From the NCBI GenBank assembly GCA_947174805.1, contig CAMWKH010000021.1, positions 1 to 51,348 on the forward strand: DNA of 51,348 nucleotides, given 5' to 3'. Made by a program: the position numbers and the translations under genes. This DNA is from an uncultured Roseburia sp. (GTDB lineage Bacteria > Bacillota > Clostridia > Lachnospirales > Lachnospiraceae). The notes beneath the pieces are model-generated. The model was not told the origin of the DNA. It did no database searches and worked only from the letters and a program-made list of their open reading frames with translations. This document shows positions 14,857 through 24,069 of the stretch, one piece after another. The number at the start of each line of letters is the position of its first letter. Position 1 is the stretch's first letter.

Positions 14857-16185
14857 ATGGACGGGGACTTGACGGTGGGAAATATTACGGGCCGGCTTTT
14901 GAAATTTGCGTTTCCCCTGATGGTGGGTAATGTACTGCAGCAGTTTTATAATGTGGCGGACACACTGATTGTGGGGCGTTTTCTTGGCACAGATGCCCTG
15001 GCGGCAGTGGGTTCTTCCTATACCCTTATGACATTTCTCACTTCTATTGTCATAGGGCTTTGCATGGGCAGCAGTGCCTATTTTGCCATTCAGTTCGGAA
15101 GAAAAGATTATGAGAGTTTAAACAGGGGAATTTTTCTCTCTTTTGTGTTAATCGGATTTTTTACCCTGATATTAAACGTCTTTGTTTTTGTTTCGCTTCC
15201 ATGGATAATTACTGTGCTTCAAGTGCCTTTGGAAATCCAGGGGATGATAAAAGAGTATCTGGTATGTATTTTTTTGGGGCTTTCCGCTACCTTTTTCTAT
15301 AATTTTTTTGCCAATCTCCTCCGGGGGGTGGGAAATTCCCTCACACCCTTAATCTTTTTAGGGGTGTCTGCCCTGCTAAATATTTTTTTGGATATTATTT
15401 TTGTGGTAGTTTTCTCCTGGGGGGTGAGGGGAGCAGCGGCAGCCACAGTGATTGCCCAGTATGTTTCGGGAATCGGAATCGGCATATACTACTATTTTGG
15501 ATTTCCCATGCTGCGGGTAAAAAAGCATCACATGCATTGGGATGGTGGTATTTTAAAAGAGATTTTCAGCCTTTCCTTTCTCACCTGCCTGCAGCAGTCC
15601 GTGATGAATTTTGGAATCCTTATGGTGCAGGGACTGGTGAACAGTTTTGGAACAGTGATAATGGCAGCATTTGCGGCGGCGGTGAAAATAGACACCTTTG
15701 CCTACATGCCGGTACAGGATTTCGGGAACGCTTTTTCCACCTTTGTGGCTCAAAATTACGGTGCCGGAAAAAAAGAGAGGATTCGGGAAGGAATGAAGCG
15801 TTCCCTGGTATTTATCTTTGTGTTCTGCGGAATTATCAGTGTCCTGGTCTGTCTCTTTGCAAAACCCCTCATGGGGATTTTTGTGGAAGCAGAAAATCAG
15901 GAGGTGATTTTGGCAGGAGTGGGATATTTAAGGATAGAGGCCGCATTTTATTTTGGAATCGGGTTGCTGTTTTTACTCTATGGCTATTACCGAGGTGTGA
16001 AAAAACCGGGGATGTCAGTGGTTCTTACCGTGTGCTCCCTGGGAACCAGGGTGGCCCTGGCCTACGTGCTTTCCGGGATTCCCTCTGTGGGGGTGACAGG
16101 AATCTGGGCAGCTATCCCCATAGGATGGGTGCTTGCAGACGCAGTGGGAGCTTGTTATTATTTTGGAGTGATGCATAGGGAGTGA
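14857..16185 (+). CDS. MATE-family efflux transporter
   Basis: This 442-residue protein has about twelve hydrophobic helices in two homologous halves, the layout of MATE (multidrug and toxic compound extrusion) proteins that export drugs or metabolites with Na+ or H+. Familiar blocks are FPLMVGNVLQQFYNVADTLI, then DALAAVGSSYTLMTF near the start, and the second-half repeat AAAVKIDTFAYMPVQDFGNAF with FVAQNYGAGKKERI. ATG 14857 has GGAGGA seven bases upstream. It begins 28 bases after the hybrid kinase and is probably in the same transcript. The export substrate cannot be inferred. Confidence 0.93.
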   Translation: MDGDLTVGNITGRLLKFAFPLMVGNVLQQFYNVADTLIVGRFLGTDALAAVGSSYTLMTFLTSIVIGLCMGSSAYFAIQFGRKDYESLNRGIFLSFVLIGFFTLILNVFVFVSLPWIITVLQVPLEIQGMIKEYLVCIFLGLSATFFYNFFANLLRGVGNSLTPLIFLGVSALLNIFLDIIFVVVFSWGVRGAAAATVIAQYVSGIGIGIYYYFGFPMLRVKKHHMHWDGGILKEIFSLSFLTCLQQSVMNFGILMVQGLVNSFGTVIMAAFAAAVKIDTFAYMPVQDFGNAFSTFVAQNYGAGKKERIREGMKRSLVFIFVFCGIISVLVCLFAKPLMGIFVEAENQEVILAGVGYLRIEAAFYFGIGLLFLLYGYYRGVKKPGMSVVLTVCSLGTRVALAYVLSGIPSVGVTGIWAAIPIGWVLADAVGACYYFGVMHRE

Positions 16186-16233
16186 TTTTCTTCCCGGCGC
16201 TTCTTAAATCCCAGCCCTGCCAGGGGTATCTAT

Positions 16234-18708
16234 TTATTCAAACCCGTGTATCCGTTCCACAATACTTTTCCCGTGGATTATCACCCGGTAGGCAAGAGGG
16301 GGCACAAACACACACAGGGCACATACCGAAAGCGTCATGCCGATGACAGGCATTAGGGGAAGGGTAAGAGGAATGCCCTGGTAATTAACGGAATGATAAA
16401 AGAAGCAGATAATGGCCATCCCAAAGGTAGCCGTAGCGCCAAGGGATGCGGCGGCGTAGAGCAGCCCTTCTATGGCCAGCATTTTGTCTGTCTGTTTTTC
16501 CGACATTCCAATGCTTTCCATAACTGCCAGTGTAACTTTCCGGTTCTGGATACTGCAGGATATGGTGTTGATGTAGTTCATAATTCCGATTAGGGCAAGG
16601 ATACATGTAATTCCCATGCTGACCCCCGCCATATTTCCCTGGGCTTTTTCCAGCTCCTTTCTGTTTTCAATTTTGGATTCCAGGAAAAAATCATTTTTTC
16701 TGGAGGTTTGGTAAAGTGTGTTTTTTATCTTATTTTCCAAGGTTTCGTCAAAAGCTTTTTTGTATGTCACATTCAGTTTTATCGTATAAAAATTATCTGT
16801 ATTTTCTTTTATAAATGTATCACATACTACAATCACCGGCCCTCCGGCAGTACGCATACTGTAGGAACCGTCAGAAATAGCGGCGGCAATCTGAAACTTG
16901 TGAGAATTATTTTTTTGTCCCTCTATCAAGCAGGTTACGTTTTTTCCAACAACATCTGTCTCACCTAATACATATGCAGCGGATAAAATGCAGCTTTCCC
17001 CCTTTAAAAAAGATTCTCTGTCTATGGGAGTCTCAAGGCTTTCGTTTAATGCGTCAAATTCCCTTTCGTTTATGCCTTCGATGAAAGAGTAATAATTTTC
17101 CGGGTGTGCCTTGTAATTAGAAAGTGTTTCTTCATAGGGCTCATCCATAAAAAATGCATTCATGCTCCGCATCCACAAGTCGGCAAAATCTTTTTCCCAG
17201 GGAACAATTATTGTGGCGGCAAGAAGGGGATTTACCTCTGCCACGCCGGGGTCAGATTCGATTTTTTGGATGAATGTATTTGTGAGCACGTCCCTCCATT
17301 CTTTTGGATTGTCATAGGACTGTGTGTTGTTGTGTATTTCCAAATCCGTGTCCATGAAAGTAGATACAAAGGCGCTTTGGCTGTTTATTATTGTGGTAAG
17401 ACATAAAAATACAGTGAGGCAAAGGGTTAAGGAGGTAAGGGTTACGGCTGTTTTTTTTCTGTCGGCGGTAAGCTGTTCCCATGCCATGTTCCATAAGGGC
17501 GTACCCCTTTTTTTCTTCCGGAAATTCTTTTTTACGGAGGAGCTTTTAAACCGCAGCGCCTCCATGGGGGAGATATCAGCCGCTGTTTTTACGGGTTTTC
17601 TGTTTCCAAGATAAATGGGAAGGGCGGCAAGTAATATAGTTCCCAAAAAAATAGCTGGGTGGAATGTGGCCGTAACCTGGTCTGCTTTAAGTCCCAGGGC
17701 CTGGGAGGCCGCAGGTATCAGGAAAAAGGAGCTGACAAAGGAGATGAAAAGTCCTGCAGACATCCCCGAGATACCTACCCATAATATTTTTAAATTTAAA
17801 AAACGCTTCAGCTGCTTTTTTGTCATTCCAAGGGTGAGAAGCAGTCCGAAATAACGGATGTTTCCCTGAACGGAAAGGTAGAGGATATTGTGGATCAGCA
17901 GGTAAGCGGAAAGGCAGGTGACAACTGATATAAAAATAAGTCCTGTGAGAACAGAGACGGATTTTCCCTTATAACCGGAAAAAGCCAGTGACTGCCGTAT
18001 GGAAAGATTTAGTTCCTTATTTAGACGCTCCTGCTCCTTTTTTGTGATGATGAAATTTTTAAATTTCAGATAGAGTATACCGTAACGTTCCGTTTTGTAA
18101 CCTGACGAATCCAAAAATGCTTTGGACACATAAAAGTCTTTTGGGCCATATCCCTCCCAGATACCTGAGATTACAAACTCTTTTGTGTATTCCCCGGAAA
18201 GGTCTGCGTAGGTTAATGAAAAGGAATCCCCCAGGGTGAGATTATCCATGCCGCAGTCTTCCAAAGCTTTTTTTGTCACCATAAGTTCATTTTCCTTTTC
18301 CGGGTATCTGCCTTTAAGGGAGGTTCTGGCAGGTGCCGCCTGCAGATTCCAGAAAACCGGGTCCGCATAGATAAAAGCATAGTGGAGATTTTCAGATTTC
18401 TCTGATTTTATGGGGTAGCCTGCATAACATGTACTGCCCAGGGATAGGACGTTTTTAAAATTTTCACATATTTTCCGTTGTTTTTCCGTGTATCCGTTCA
18501 TGACGGAGGCATCGTGGTCACTTCCCTGAAGTCTTAAATCCTGGCGTTTCTGCATTTTTAAGTATGTGCTGCCCAGGGTAAAAACGCTAAAAAGCATAAA
18601 GGTGGAGAGAAATATGGCAATTCCCAGGATAATATATTTTTTTCCGCTGTTTTTTAAGGTGTGTTTTGCCATTCTATTTACTATTTTCTGATTATGATTC
18701 ATCAGCAT
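16234..18708 (-). CDS. FtsX-type ABC transporter permease
   Basis: This 824-residue ABC permease has an N-terminal membrane helix (YIILGIAIFLSTFMLFSVFTL), a first extracellular domain, three helices around residues 255-375, a fifth helix (TLTSLTLCLTVFLCLTTII), a second extracellular domain (about 450-680), and three C-terminal helices. This is two FtsX domains plus extra loops, as in the BceB/MacB-like permeases of Firmicutes linked to peptide-antibiotic resistance or lipoprotein handling. The start ATG 18708 has GGAGGGG six bases upstream and overlaps the ATPase gene by 17 bases, so the two are coupled. Together with the two-component system at 20271-21850 it forms a typical sensing-and-detoxification set. 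Its substrate is unknown. Confidence 0.9.
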   Translation of the reverse strand: MLMNHNQKIVNRMAKHTLKNSGKKYIILGIAIFLSTFMLFSVFTLGSTYLKMQKRQDLRLQGSDHDASVMNGYTEKQRKICENFKNVLSLGSTCYAGYPIKSEKSENLHYAFIYADPVFWNLQAAPARTSLKGRYPEKENELMVTKKALEDCGMDNLTLGDSFSLTYADLSGEYTKEFVISGIWEGYGPKDFYVSKAFLDSSGYKTERYGILYLKFKNFIITKKEQERLNKELNLSIRQSLAFSGYKGKSVSVLTGLIFISVVTCLSAYLLIHNILYLSVQGNIRYFGLLLTLGMTKKQLKRFLNLKILWVGISGMSAGLFISFVSSFFLIPAASQALGLKADQVTATFHPAIFLGTILLAALPIYLGNRKPVKTAADISPMEALRFKSSSVKKNFRKKKRGTPLWNMAWEQLTADRKKTAVTLTSLTLCLTVFLCLTTIINSQSAFVSTFMDTDLEIHNNTQSYDNPKEWRDVLTNTFIQKIESDPGVAEVNPLLAATIIVPWEKDFADLWMRSMNAFFMDEPYEETLSNYKAHPENYYSFIEGINEREFDALNESLETPIDRESFLKGESCILSAAYVLGETDVVGKNVTCLIEGQKNNSHKFQIAAAISDGSYSMRTAGGPVIVVCDTFIKENTDNFYTIKLNVTYKKAFDETLENKIKNTLYQTSRKNDFFLESKIENRKELEKAQGNMAGVSMGITCILALIGIMNYINTISCSIQNRKVTLAVMESIGMSEKQTDKMLAIEGLLYAAASLGATATFGMAIICFFYHSVNYQGIPLTLPLMPVIGMTLSVCALCVFVPPLAYRVIIHGKSIVERIHGFE

Positions 18709-19390
18709 TCATTTCCCCTCCTTTCACAATTTTTCCGTCTTCAATCTGAACAATTCTGTCTGCAAGCTGGGCAATATCGTAGTCATGGGTAATTAAAAGA
18801 ATCGTCTGTTCATAGAGTTTTGCTGCGGTTTTTAGCAGCCCCATAACATCGTGGCTGGCGGCAGTGTCTAAATTTCCTGTGGGTTCGTCCGCCAGGATAA
18901 TACCAGGTTTTGATGCCACTGCCCTTGCAATGGCTACACGCTGCTGCTGGCCCCCGGAGAGAGTTCCCGGAAGGGCGTCCGTTTTTTCTTCCAACTGCAG
19001 GAGGGAGAGGATATCCCGAATAAATTCCCTGTCGGGTTTTCCGCCGTCCAGCTCCACCGGGAGGGTTATATTTTCATATACATTTAAGTCTGGTACCAGA
19101 TTGTAATTCTGAAAAATAAATCCGATTTTTCTTCTTCGGAATACCGCAAGCTCCTCCCGGTTCATCTGGGACAGATGAATATTGTCCACGCAGATATCTC
19201 CTGCGGTGGGGGTATCTAATCCTCCGATTAAATGTAGGAGGGTGCTTTTCCCGCTTCCGGATTTTCCGATAATGGAGACAAATTCCCTCTCTTTTACGGA
19301 AAAATCCACACCGTCTAAGGCTTTTACCCTGTGTTCTCCCAGTTGGTAATATTTTTTTAAGCCAGTTGTCCTTACCATGATATTGTTCAT
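18692..19390 (-). CDS. ABC transporter ATP-binding protein (MacB/LolD-like)
   Basis: This 232-residue ATPase contains the Walker A motif GKSGSGKST (residues 42-50), Q-loop in [18 protein letters not shown], signature LSGGQQQR (from 144), Walker B IILADEP (164-170) with TGNLD, and the switch His in LLITHDYD. The NLVPxLxVxENI pattern is that of the MacB/LolD group that partners FtsX-type permeases. It overlaps the permease gene downstream by 17 bases. It has a 259-base upstream region shared divergently with the lipoprotein gene at 19650, containing direct and inverted repeats likely to be regulator sites. Confidence 0.95.
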   Translation of the reverse strand: MNNIMVRTTGLKKYYQLGEHRVKALDGVDFSVKEREFVSIIGKSGSGKSTLLHLIGGLDTPTAGDICVDNIHLSQMNREELAVFRRRKIGFIFQNYNLVPDLNVYENITLPVELDGGKPDREFIRDILSLLQLEEKTDALPGTLSGGQQQRVAIARAVASKPGIILADEPTGNLDTAASHDVMGLLKTAAKLYEQTILLITHDYDIAQLADRIVQIEDGKIVKGGEMNADES

Positions 19391-19457
19391 TGTTTTTCCT
19401 TTCTTTGTGAAAATATCTTTTTTTTGTGGTACATATACAAAGATATCAGAGAAAAAT

Positions 19458-19500
19458 CACAAACCGTTCACAAAAACAGAATATCACAACATTGTGATAA
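19458..19500 (-). promoter_or_regulatory. Repeats upstream of the ABC operon (probable regulator sites)
   Basis: Two TCACAAA heptamers on the plus strand (19458-19464 and 19469-19475), i.e. TTTGTGA toward the ABC genes, repeat with an 11-base period, the spacing used by OmpR/PhoB-type regulators. Next to them TATCACAA (19483-19490) and TTGTGATA (19493-19500) form a near-perfect palindrome with a two-base centre, again built on TTGTGA. The response regulator at 21179 is the natural candidate for the direct repeats. Confidence 0.5.
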
Positions 19501-19649
19501 TTGTAAATTTTAGACATTGTGCTGATTATAAAGTTTTATATTGACAAGGGGGATTAATTCTAGTAACATTAACAGCGTTGATACAATCTTACATATATTA
19601 AGCTGTAAGCAGGGCAGGAAGCTCTAAAACAGCAAGGAGGAAATGGATT

Positions 19650-20189
19650 ATGAAAAGAAAATCTTTAAAATTTTTTGCATGTGCGGCAATTATGGCAATG
19701 ACATTGTCTGTTGCAGGATGCGGCGGATCTGACGATAAGGCTAAGACAGCTGAGACAGGAGCTAAGACAGAGGCAGCAGATGATACAAAAGCAGAGGCAG
19801 ATGCGGCAGACGACAGTGCAGATCAGGCAGACGATGCAGGCAGTGATGTGGAAACTTCCACTACATTGGAAGAATTATACAATGATCCCAGTGTAAAATC
19901 TACTATGGATACTGCATTTGGAGCAATGGCAGCAGACGGTATGTCTGTAGATTTTGAAGCCAGCGGAAATGAACTGGCTATCATTATTAAAATTGAGGAC
20001 AGTTCCATGATTGTAGACGGAATGGGAGAGGCATTAGGAGCAGCATTAGACCAGCAGGCAGATACATTGAAGGCTCAGGTAAAGACATTTGACGATGCAG
20101 TGGGACAGGCAGGCGCTTGTACAGTTACCATGCGTTACCTTGACCCGGAGGGAAATGTGCTTGTAGAGAAATCTTATAAAGCAGAATAG
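19650..20189 (+). CDS. DUF4854-like lipoprotein
   Basis: This 179-residue secreted lipoprotein has a signal peptide with lipobox VAGC (Cys24), then a low-complexity Ala/Asp/Glu/Lys linker (about residues 28-68), then a compact C-terminal domain starting TLEELYNDPSVKSTMDTAF and containing GMSVDFEASGNELAIIIKIED. That domain matches what I know as DUF4854, common in Clostridia and of unknown function. AGGAGG precedes ATG 19650, and a strong terminator follows, so it is monocistronic. It is divergent from the ABC transporter genes and may share their regulation. The acidic linker suggests a spacer through the cell wall. Confidence 0.8.
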   Translation: MKRKSLKFFACAAIMAMTLSVAGCGGSDDKAKTAETGAKTEAADDTKAEADAADDSADQADDAGSDVETSTTLEELYNDPSVKSTMDTAFGAMAADGMSVDFEASGNELAIIIKIEDSSMIVDGMGEALGAALDQQADTLKAQVKTFDDAVGQAGACTVTMRYLDPEGNVLVEKSYKAE

Positions 20190-20210
20190 ACAGGGGTATC
20201 ACCTGTATGA

Positions 20211-20247
20211 GAAGAGATGAATCAAAGAGGATTCGTCTCTTCTTTTT
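20211..20247 (+). terminator. Rho-independent terminator after the lipoprotein
   Basis: GAAGAGATGAATC (20211-20223) pairs with GATTCGTCTCTTC (20230-20242) with one T/G wobble, then TTTTT. It separates the lipoprotein from the convergent histidine kinase. Confidence 0.85.
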
Positions 20248-20270
20248 ATGTGCCCCCGGAAGGATTGTTC

Positions 20271-21194
20271 CTATCCGGTTTTGTTTGGAAGGTAGATTAG
20301 AAATTCCGAGCCTTCCCCCGGCTGTGACTGCACCTGGATATAGCCTTTTTGCAGGGTTATGATTTTCCTGGCCAGGTAAAGCCCCACGCCGATACCCTCT
20401 GTGTCATGGACTTCCGGCTCTCTGTAAAACCTGGTGAAAATTTGTGCCTGGCGGTTTTTTGCAATGCCTTTCCCTGTATCTTTCACAGAAATTTTTGTGT
20501 ATATCTCCTGTTTTTTTACGGAGATAAAAATATTCCCACCCCTTGGCGTGTATTTTACACTGTTGTCCAATACATTAAAAATGGCTTCCTCTGTCCATTT
20601 TCTGTCATGGCTTACCACAATGTCTTCCCCGCATTCTGCAGAGAGTGTAATTTCTCTCTGTTCCGCTTTGGGCACAATGGCGGAGATGGCCTTCTGCAAA
20701 GTGAAAAAAAGATGTTCCGGTTTCTGATGGATTTCCATAATTCCTGTTTCAAGCCTGGACATTTTTATCATGCTTTCCATAAGAAAGTCCAATTTCTCCG
20801 TCTGGAGTTTTATGCTTTCTAAAAATTCTCTGATTCTTTTTGGGTCAGTTTCCCCCTCCGCTACTTCTATATACAGTTTGATATTTGCCACGGGAGTTTT
20901 TGTCTGGTGGGAGATATCGGAAATCAGTTCTTTTATTTTTTTCTGCTCAATCTTCGCCGACTCATTTTTCTGCTTCCAGATACGGCTTAGGTGAAGAAGT
21001 TTATTCTCGGTTCTGCCTTTTAAGGTGTCTTTTGGAATATCATTTTTACTGAGTTCTTTTCCGTCCATTAAGTCGTTTAGCGACTGTTCCAGCCAGCTGT
21101 GGTATCCATAGATATCCCTGTATAGCTGCCACAGTTTGTATCCCAAAAAAAGGATGACGGCGGCGCATATGAAAATTATTATTCTCTCAGCCAT
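20271..21194 (-). CDS. Sensor histidine kinase of the ABC-linked two-component system
   Basis: This 307-residue kinase has a single N-terminal membrane helix (IIIFICAAVILFLGYKL) and almost no extracellular part, so it probably senses within the membrane or through a partner such as the nearby permease. A linker helix leads to HisKA with H96 in SDISHQTKTPVANIKLY, then HATPase_c: EEAIFNVLDNSVKYTPRGG (N box), VKDTGKGIAKN (G1), GIGVGLYLARKI (G2). The start overlaps the end of the response regulator gene by 16 bases. Kinases of this short type regularly accompany FtsX-type ABC transporters in Firmicutes, where the transporter itself relays the signal. Confidence 0.92.
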   Translation of the reverse strand: MAERIIIFICAAVILFLGYKLWQLYRDIYGYHSWLEQSLNDLMDGKELSKNDIPKDTLKGRTENKLLHLSRIWKQKNESAKIEQKKIKELISDISHQTKTPVANIKLYIEVAEGETDPKRIREFLESIKLQTEKLDFLMESMIKMSRLETGIMEIHQKPEHLFFTLQKAISAIVPKAEQREITLSAECGEDIVVSHDRKWTEEAIFNVLDNSVKYTPRGGNIFISVKKQEIYTKISVKDTGKGIAKNRQAQIFTRFYREPEVHDTEGIGVGLYLARKIITLQKGYIQVQSQPGEGSEFLIYLPNKTG

Positions 21195-21850
21195 TGGTAT
21201 CCCATCCCATACACATTTGAAATATATTTGTGTTCCCCGTTTTCAATTTTTTTCCGCAGCCTGTTGATATTTACCGCCAGGGCGTGCTTGTCTACAAACT
21301 GACCGTTTTGGTCCCAGATTTGTTCTAACAGCAGGGAATATGTGAGTAATTGCCCTCTGTTTTGTATCAGCACAGAGAGAAGGCGAAATTCCGTGGGGGT
21401 GAAAATACATTCTTTTCCCCCTGTTTCAGCTTTTGCCCTTTGAAAATCAATTTTTAAATATCCGTCATCATACAGATGTTCATTTGGGGATTCCCTGTTT
21501 AAAATTACTTCCAGTTTCTTTATCAGAACTTTTATGGAAAAAGGTTTTGTGATGTAATCCTGGGCGCCCAGGTCATAGCCCTTTAGCATGTCCTCCTCCA
21601 AATCACGGGCAGTTAAGAATATAAGGGGCACCTCCCTGTTTTGGGATTTTAACCACTGGCAGAAGGAAAATCCTTCCCCGTCCGGGAGGTTTACATCTAA
21701 CAGGATAAGGTCTGTATCCTGCTCTGCCTCAAGTTTTTTTCCTTCGGATAAGGAGAAGGCTTTAAAAACCTGATATTGCTCTTTTTCCAGGGCATAGGAA
21801 ATGCCGCTGTTTAATTCCCTGTCGTCTTCTATGAGTAATATTTTTTTCAT
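21179..21850 (-). CDS. OmpR-family response regulator of the ABC-linked system
   Basis: This 223-residue regulator has a receiver domain KKILLIEDDRELNSGI with phospho-acceptor D52 in LILLDVNLPDGEG, the conserved T in FLTARD and K in ITKPFS, and a C-terminal winged helix ending VNINRLRKKIENGEHKYISNVYGMGYQW. ATG 21850 is chosen because the receiver fold begins there; the longer frame to 21904 adds unrelated residues over the promoter region. The next gene, its cognate kinase, overlaps by 16 bases. Its likely target is the TTTGTGA direct repeat upstream of the ABC transporter. Confidence 0.92.
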   Translation of the reverse strand: MKKILLIEDDRELNSGISYALEKEQYQVFKAFSLSEGKKLEAEQDTDLILLDVNLPDGEGFSFCQWLKSQNREVPLIFLTARDLEEDMLKGYDLGAQDYITKPFSIKVLIKKLEVILNRESPNEHLYDDGYLKIDFQRAKAETGGKECIFTPTEFRLLSVLIQNRGQLLTYSLLLEQIWDQNGQFVDKHALAVNINRLRKKIENGEHKYISNVYGMGYQWLRE

Positions 21851-21946
21851 GGCACATTCCACTTTCATACAGATGTATTGTTTGCTGTTACCATAGTAGC
21901 ACAATTTTTCATTTAATACAATTTAGGGAACCTGTCGGCATCTATC

Positions 21947-21975
21947 TTGTTAATTCTTTACATTTTCCGTATAAT
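21947..21975 (+). promoter_or_regulatory. Promoter of the second two-component system
   Basis: TTGTTA (21947-21952), 17-base spacer, TATAAT (21970-21975), about 70 bases before ATG 22044. No obvious operator repeat was seen around it. Confidence 0.6.
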
Positions 21976-22043
21976 AAGTCTAACCCTTACCGTTCATGCA
22001 CAGGGAGAGGGGAAGGTAATGAAATACCGGGAGGTGGGAATAA

Positions 22044-22727
22044 ATGCGGATATTGCTTGTTGAGGATGAAAAGAGGATGGCTGAGGCGCTTTCTGAAATT
22101 CTTCGACAGGAGAAATATGAAGTGGACTGTTTTGCTGACGGCCTGACGGGGCTTGCCGCAGGGGAAAGCGGAATTTATGATATTATAATTCTCGATGTGA
22201 TGCTGCCGGAAATGAATGGATTTGAACTTGTGAAAAGGCTTCGGCAAAAAAGAATCCAAACTCCTGTTTTAATGCTCACGGCAAAAAGTGAGCTTGAGGA
22301 TAAAGTTACAGGGCTTGACTGCGGAGCGGATGATTACCTCACCAAGCCTTTTATGACAAAAGAATTGCTGGCAAGGCTTAGGGCCCTTGGCAGGAGGAAT
22401 ATCGCTACACCGGACAAAACCCTTGCCTTTGGGGATATTTCCCTTGACTTGGACAATGCAACACTCTGCTGCACTCAGAACGGGGAAAGTGTCAGGCTTA
22501 GTGAGAAGGAATATCGGATACTGGAATATCTCATTGCCAACTCGGGACAGATTCTCTCCCGGGAACAGCTTGCAGTGAAGATATGGGGATTTGAATGTGA
22601 AGCGGAATATAACAATGTAGAGGTGTATATGTCCTTTACCAGAAAAAAATTATCTTTTGTGGGGGCGAAGACCCAAATTAAGGCAGTCCGGGGTATGGGA
22701 TATGAATTAAGGTGTGATTATGTTTAA
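22044..22727 (+). CDS. OmpR-family response regulator
   Basis: This 227-residue regulator has the receiver RILLVEDEKRMAEALSEIL with D51 in IIILDVMLPEMNG, T in LMLTAKSE and K in YLTKPFM, followed by an OmpR-type winged helix (LSEKEYRILEYLIANSGQILSREQL, then VEVYMSFTRKKLSFVGAKTQI and GMGYEL). GGGAGGTGGG precedes ATG 22044. Its last eight bases overlap the kinase gene. The VTC-DUF4956-CotH cluster follows on the same strand, and I infer that this pair controls it. Confidence 0.93.
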   Translation: MRILLVEDEKRMAEALSEILRQEKYEVDCFADGLTGLAAGESGIYDIIILDVMLPEMNGFELVKRLRQKRIQTPVLMLTAKSELEDKVTGLDCGADDYLTKPFMTKELLARLRALGRRNIATPDKTLAFGDISLDLDNATLCCTQNGESVRLSEKEYRILEYLIANSGQILSREQLAVKIWGFECEAEYNNVEVYMSFTRKKLSFVGAKTQIKAVRGMGYELRCDYV

Positions 22728-23958
22728 GAAATCCAGAAGAAAAATTGTTGCGTCCATTATGTCTGTGCTTGTGGCGCTGTGGGTTGGGACTCTCGCAGTC
22801 ATCTATTCCTGCAGCTATTTTGAAATGGAGAAACAAAACAGGGGGATGTTAAGGGAACACGCTTTTCGGTATGCCCTGTCCCAGCCGGAGGTTGTGCCTC
22901 CTCCTGCAAAGCCAAAGCCGGAATTTGGAAATCCCCGTTATTCCGATATGCCCTTGTTTTGGCTTTCCACATTTTATACAGTTGCAATGACTTATGAGGG
23001 GGAAATCATTGAAATAAGAAATCCACAGCAAAAGCTGCACAGCAATGAAGAGCTGGAAAGCCTTGCCGGTGAAATCCTATCCGGGGGCACAACAGCAGGG
23101 GTAAAAAACAACCTAGTTTATTATGTTTTGGATAAAGGCGGATATATGCTTTTTACTTTTAAGGACAATACGGTGATCAACGAGAGTATGAATACTTTGT
23201 TTCGGTATACCCTGATTTTTGGCGGGGCTGCCATTGCGGCCCTTTTTTTCCTTGCGGTTTATCTTGCAAAACGAATCGTAATGCCTTTAGAAGAGAGCTA
23301 CAGGAAGCAAAGACAGTTTATCTCCGATGCGGGACATGAATTGAAAACGCCCATTGCAGTTGTAAATGCAAATGCCGAACTATTGTCAAGGGAATATGGG
23401 GAAAATCAATGGGTTTGTAACATCCAGTATGAGAATGGGCGAATGGGAGCTCTTGTGGGCCAGCTTTTAGAACTTGCCAGAACAGAAAATGTCTCTGCAC
23501 CTAAAGAAAGGCTGGATTTTAGCCGTCTTGTGACGGGAGAAGCACTTCCCTTTGAAAGCGCTGCATTTGAAAAAGAACTGAAATTTCATTACAATATAGA
23601 AGAATCCCTATATGTTTTCGGCAACGGCAATCAGTTAAAGCAGGTGGTATCTATTCTTTTAGACAATGCAGTTTCCCACAGTGAAAGAGGAGGGGAGATC
23701 AGCTGCTCGCTTAAAAGGGAACGCAATCTAGTAAAACTGTCTGTTATAAATAAGGGAGAGGAAATATCCCCGGAGCAGATGGAGAATCTTTTTGAACGCT
23801 TTTACCGCAGGGATAGGGCAAGAAACAGCCAAGGGGGACATTATGGTTTGGGGCTTGCGATTGCAAAGGCGGTGGTCACGGCACAGGGCGGAGACATTAA
23901 GGCTGTCTGCCGGGACGGAAAAGTAAAGTTTGTGGTTTCCCTCCCCTATAGAAAATAA
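22720..23958 (+). CDS. Sensor histidine kinase
   Basis: This 412-residue kinase has two membrane helices (about 9-31 and 162-185) flanking an extracytoplasmic sensor of about 130 residues with a Pro-rich start (VVPPPAKPKPEFGNP) and no recognisable domain. HisKA follows with H206 in ISDAGHELKTPIAVVNA, then HATPase_c with NQLKQVVSILLDNAVSHSERGG, NLFERFYRRDRARN and HYGLGLAIAKAVV. ATG 22720 is preferred over GTG 22714 for spacing from AAGGTG. The preceding response regulator gene overlaps it by eight bases. The extracellular sensor distinguishes it from the ABC-linked kinase on the other strand. Confidence 0.92.
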   Translation: MFKKSRRKIVASIMSVLVALWVGTLAVIYSCSYFEMEKQNRGMLREHAFRYALSQPEVVPPPAKPKPEFGNPRYSDMPLFWLSTFYTVAMTYEGEIIEIRNPQQKLHSNEELESLAGEILSGGTTAGVKNNLVYYVLDKGGYMLFTFKDNTVINESMNTLFRYTLIFGGAAIAALFFLAVYLAKRIVMPLEESYRKQRQFISDAGHELKTPIAVVNANAELLSREYGENQWVCNIQYENGRMGALVGQLLELARTENVSAPKERLDFSRLVTGEALPFESAAFEKELKFHYNIEESLYVFGNGNQLKQVVSILLDNAVSHSERGGEISCSLKRERNLVKLSVINKGEEISPEQMENLFERFYRRDRARNSQGGHYGLGLAIAKAVVTAQGGDIKAVCRDGKVKFVVSLPYRK

Positions 23959-24069
23959 TTGGCAGTTTTCAATAAAAGTTCAATCTTCCTTTTGTACAAT
24001 GACGAAGTCAAAGTACAGGAGGATTTTTTTTGCACATACCTGTTTAATTGAGAAAGGAGTGGAAGATTT

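Noticed and set aside
23959..24069. A separate promoter for the VTC-DUF4956-CotH genes
   Set aside because: The 111-base gap is A/T-rich but I could not find a convincing -35/-10 pair at proper spacing; transcription from the upstream two-component promoter is equally possible.
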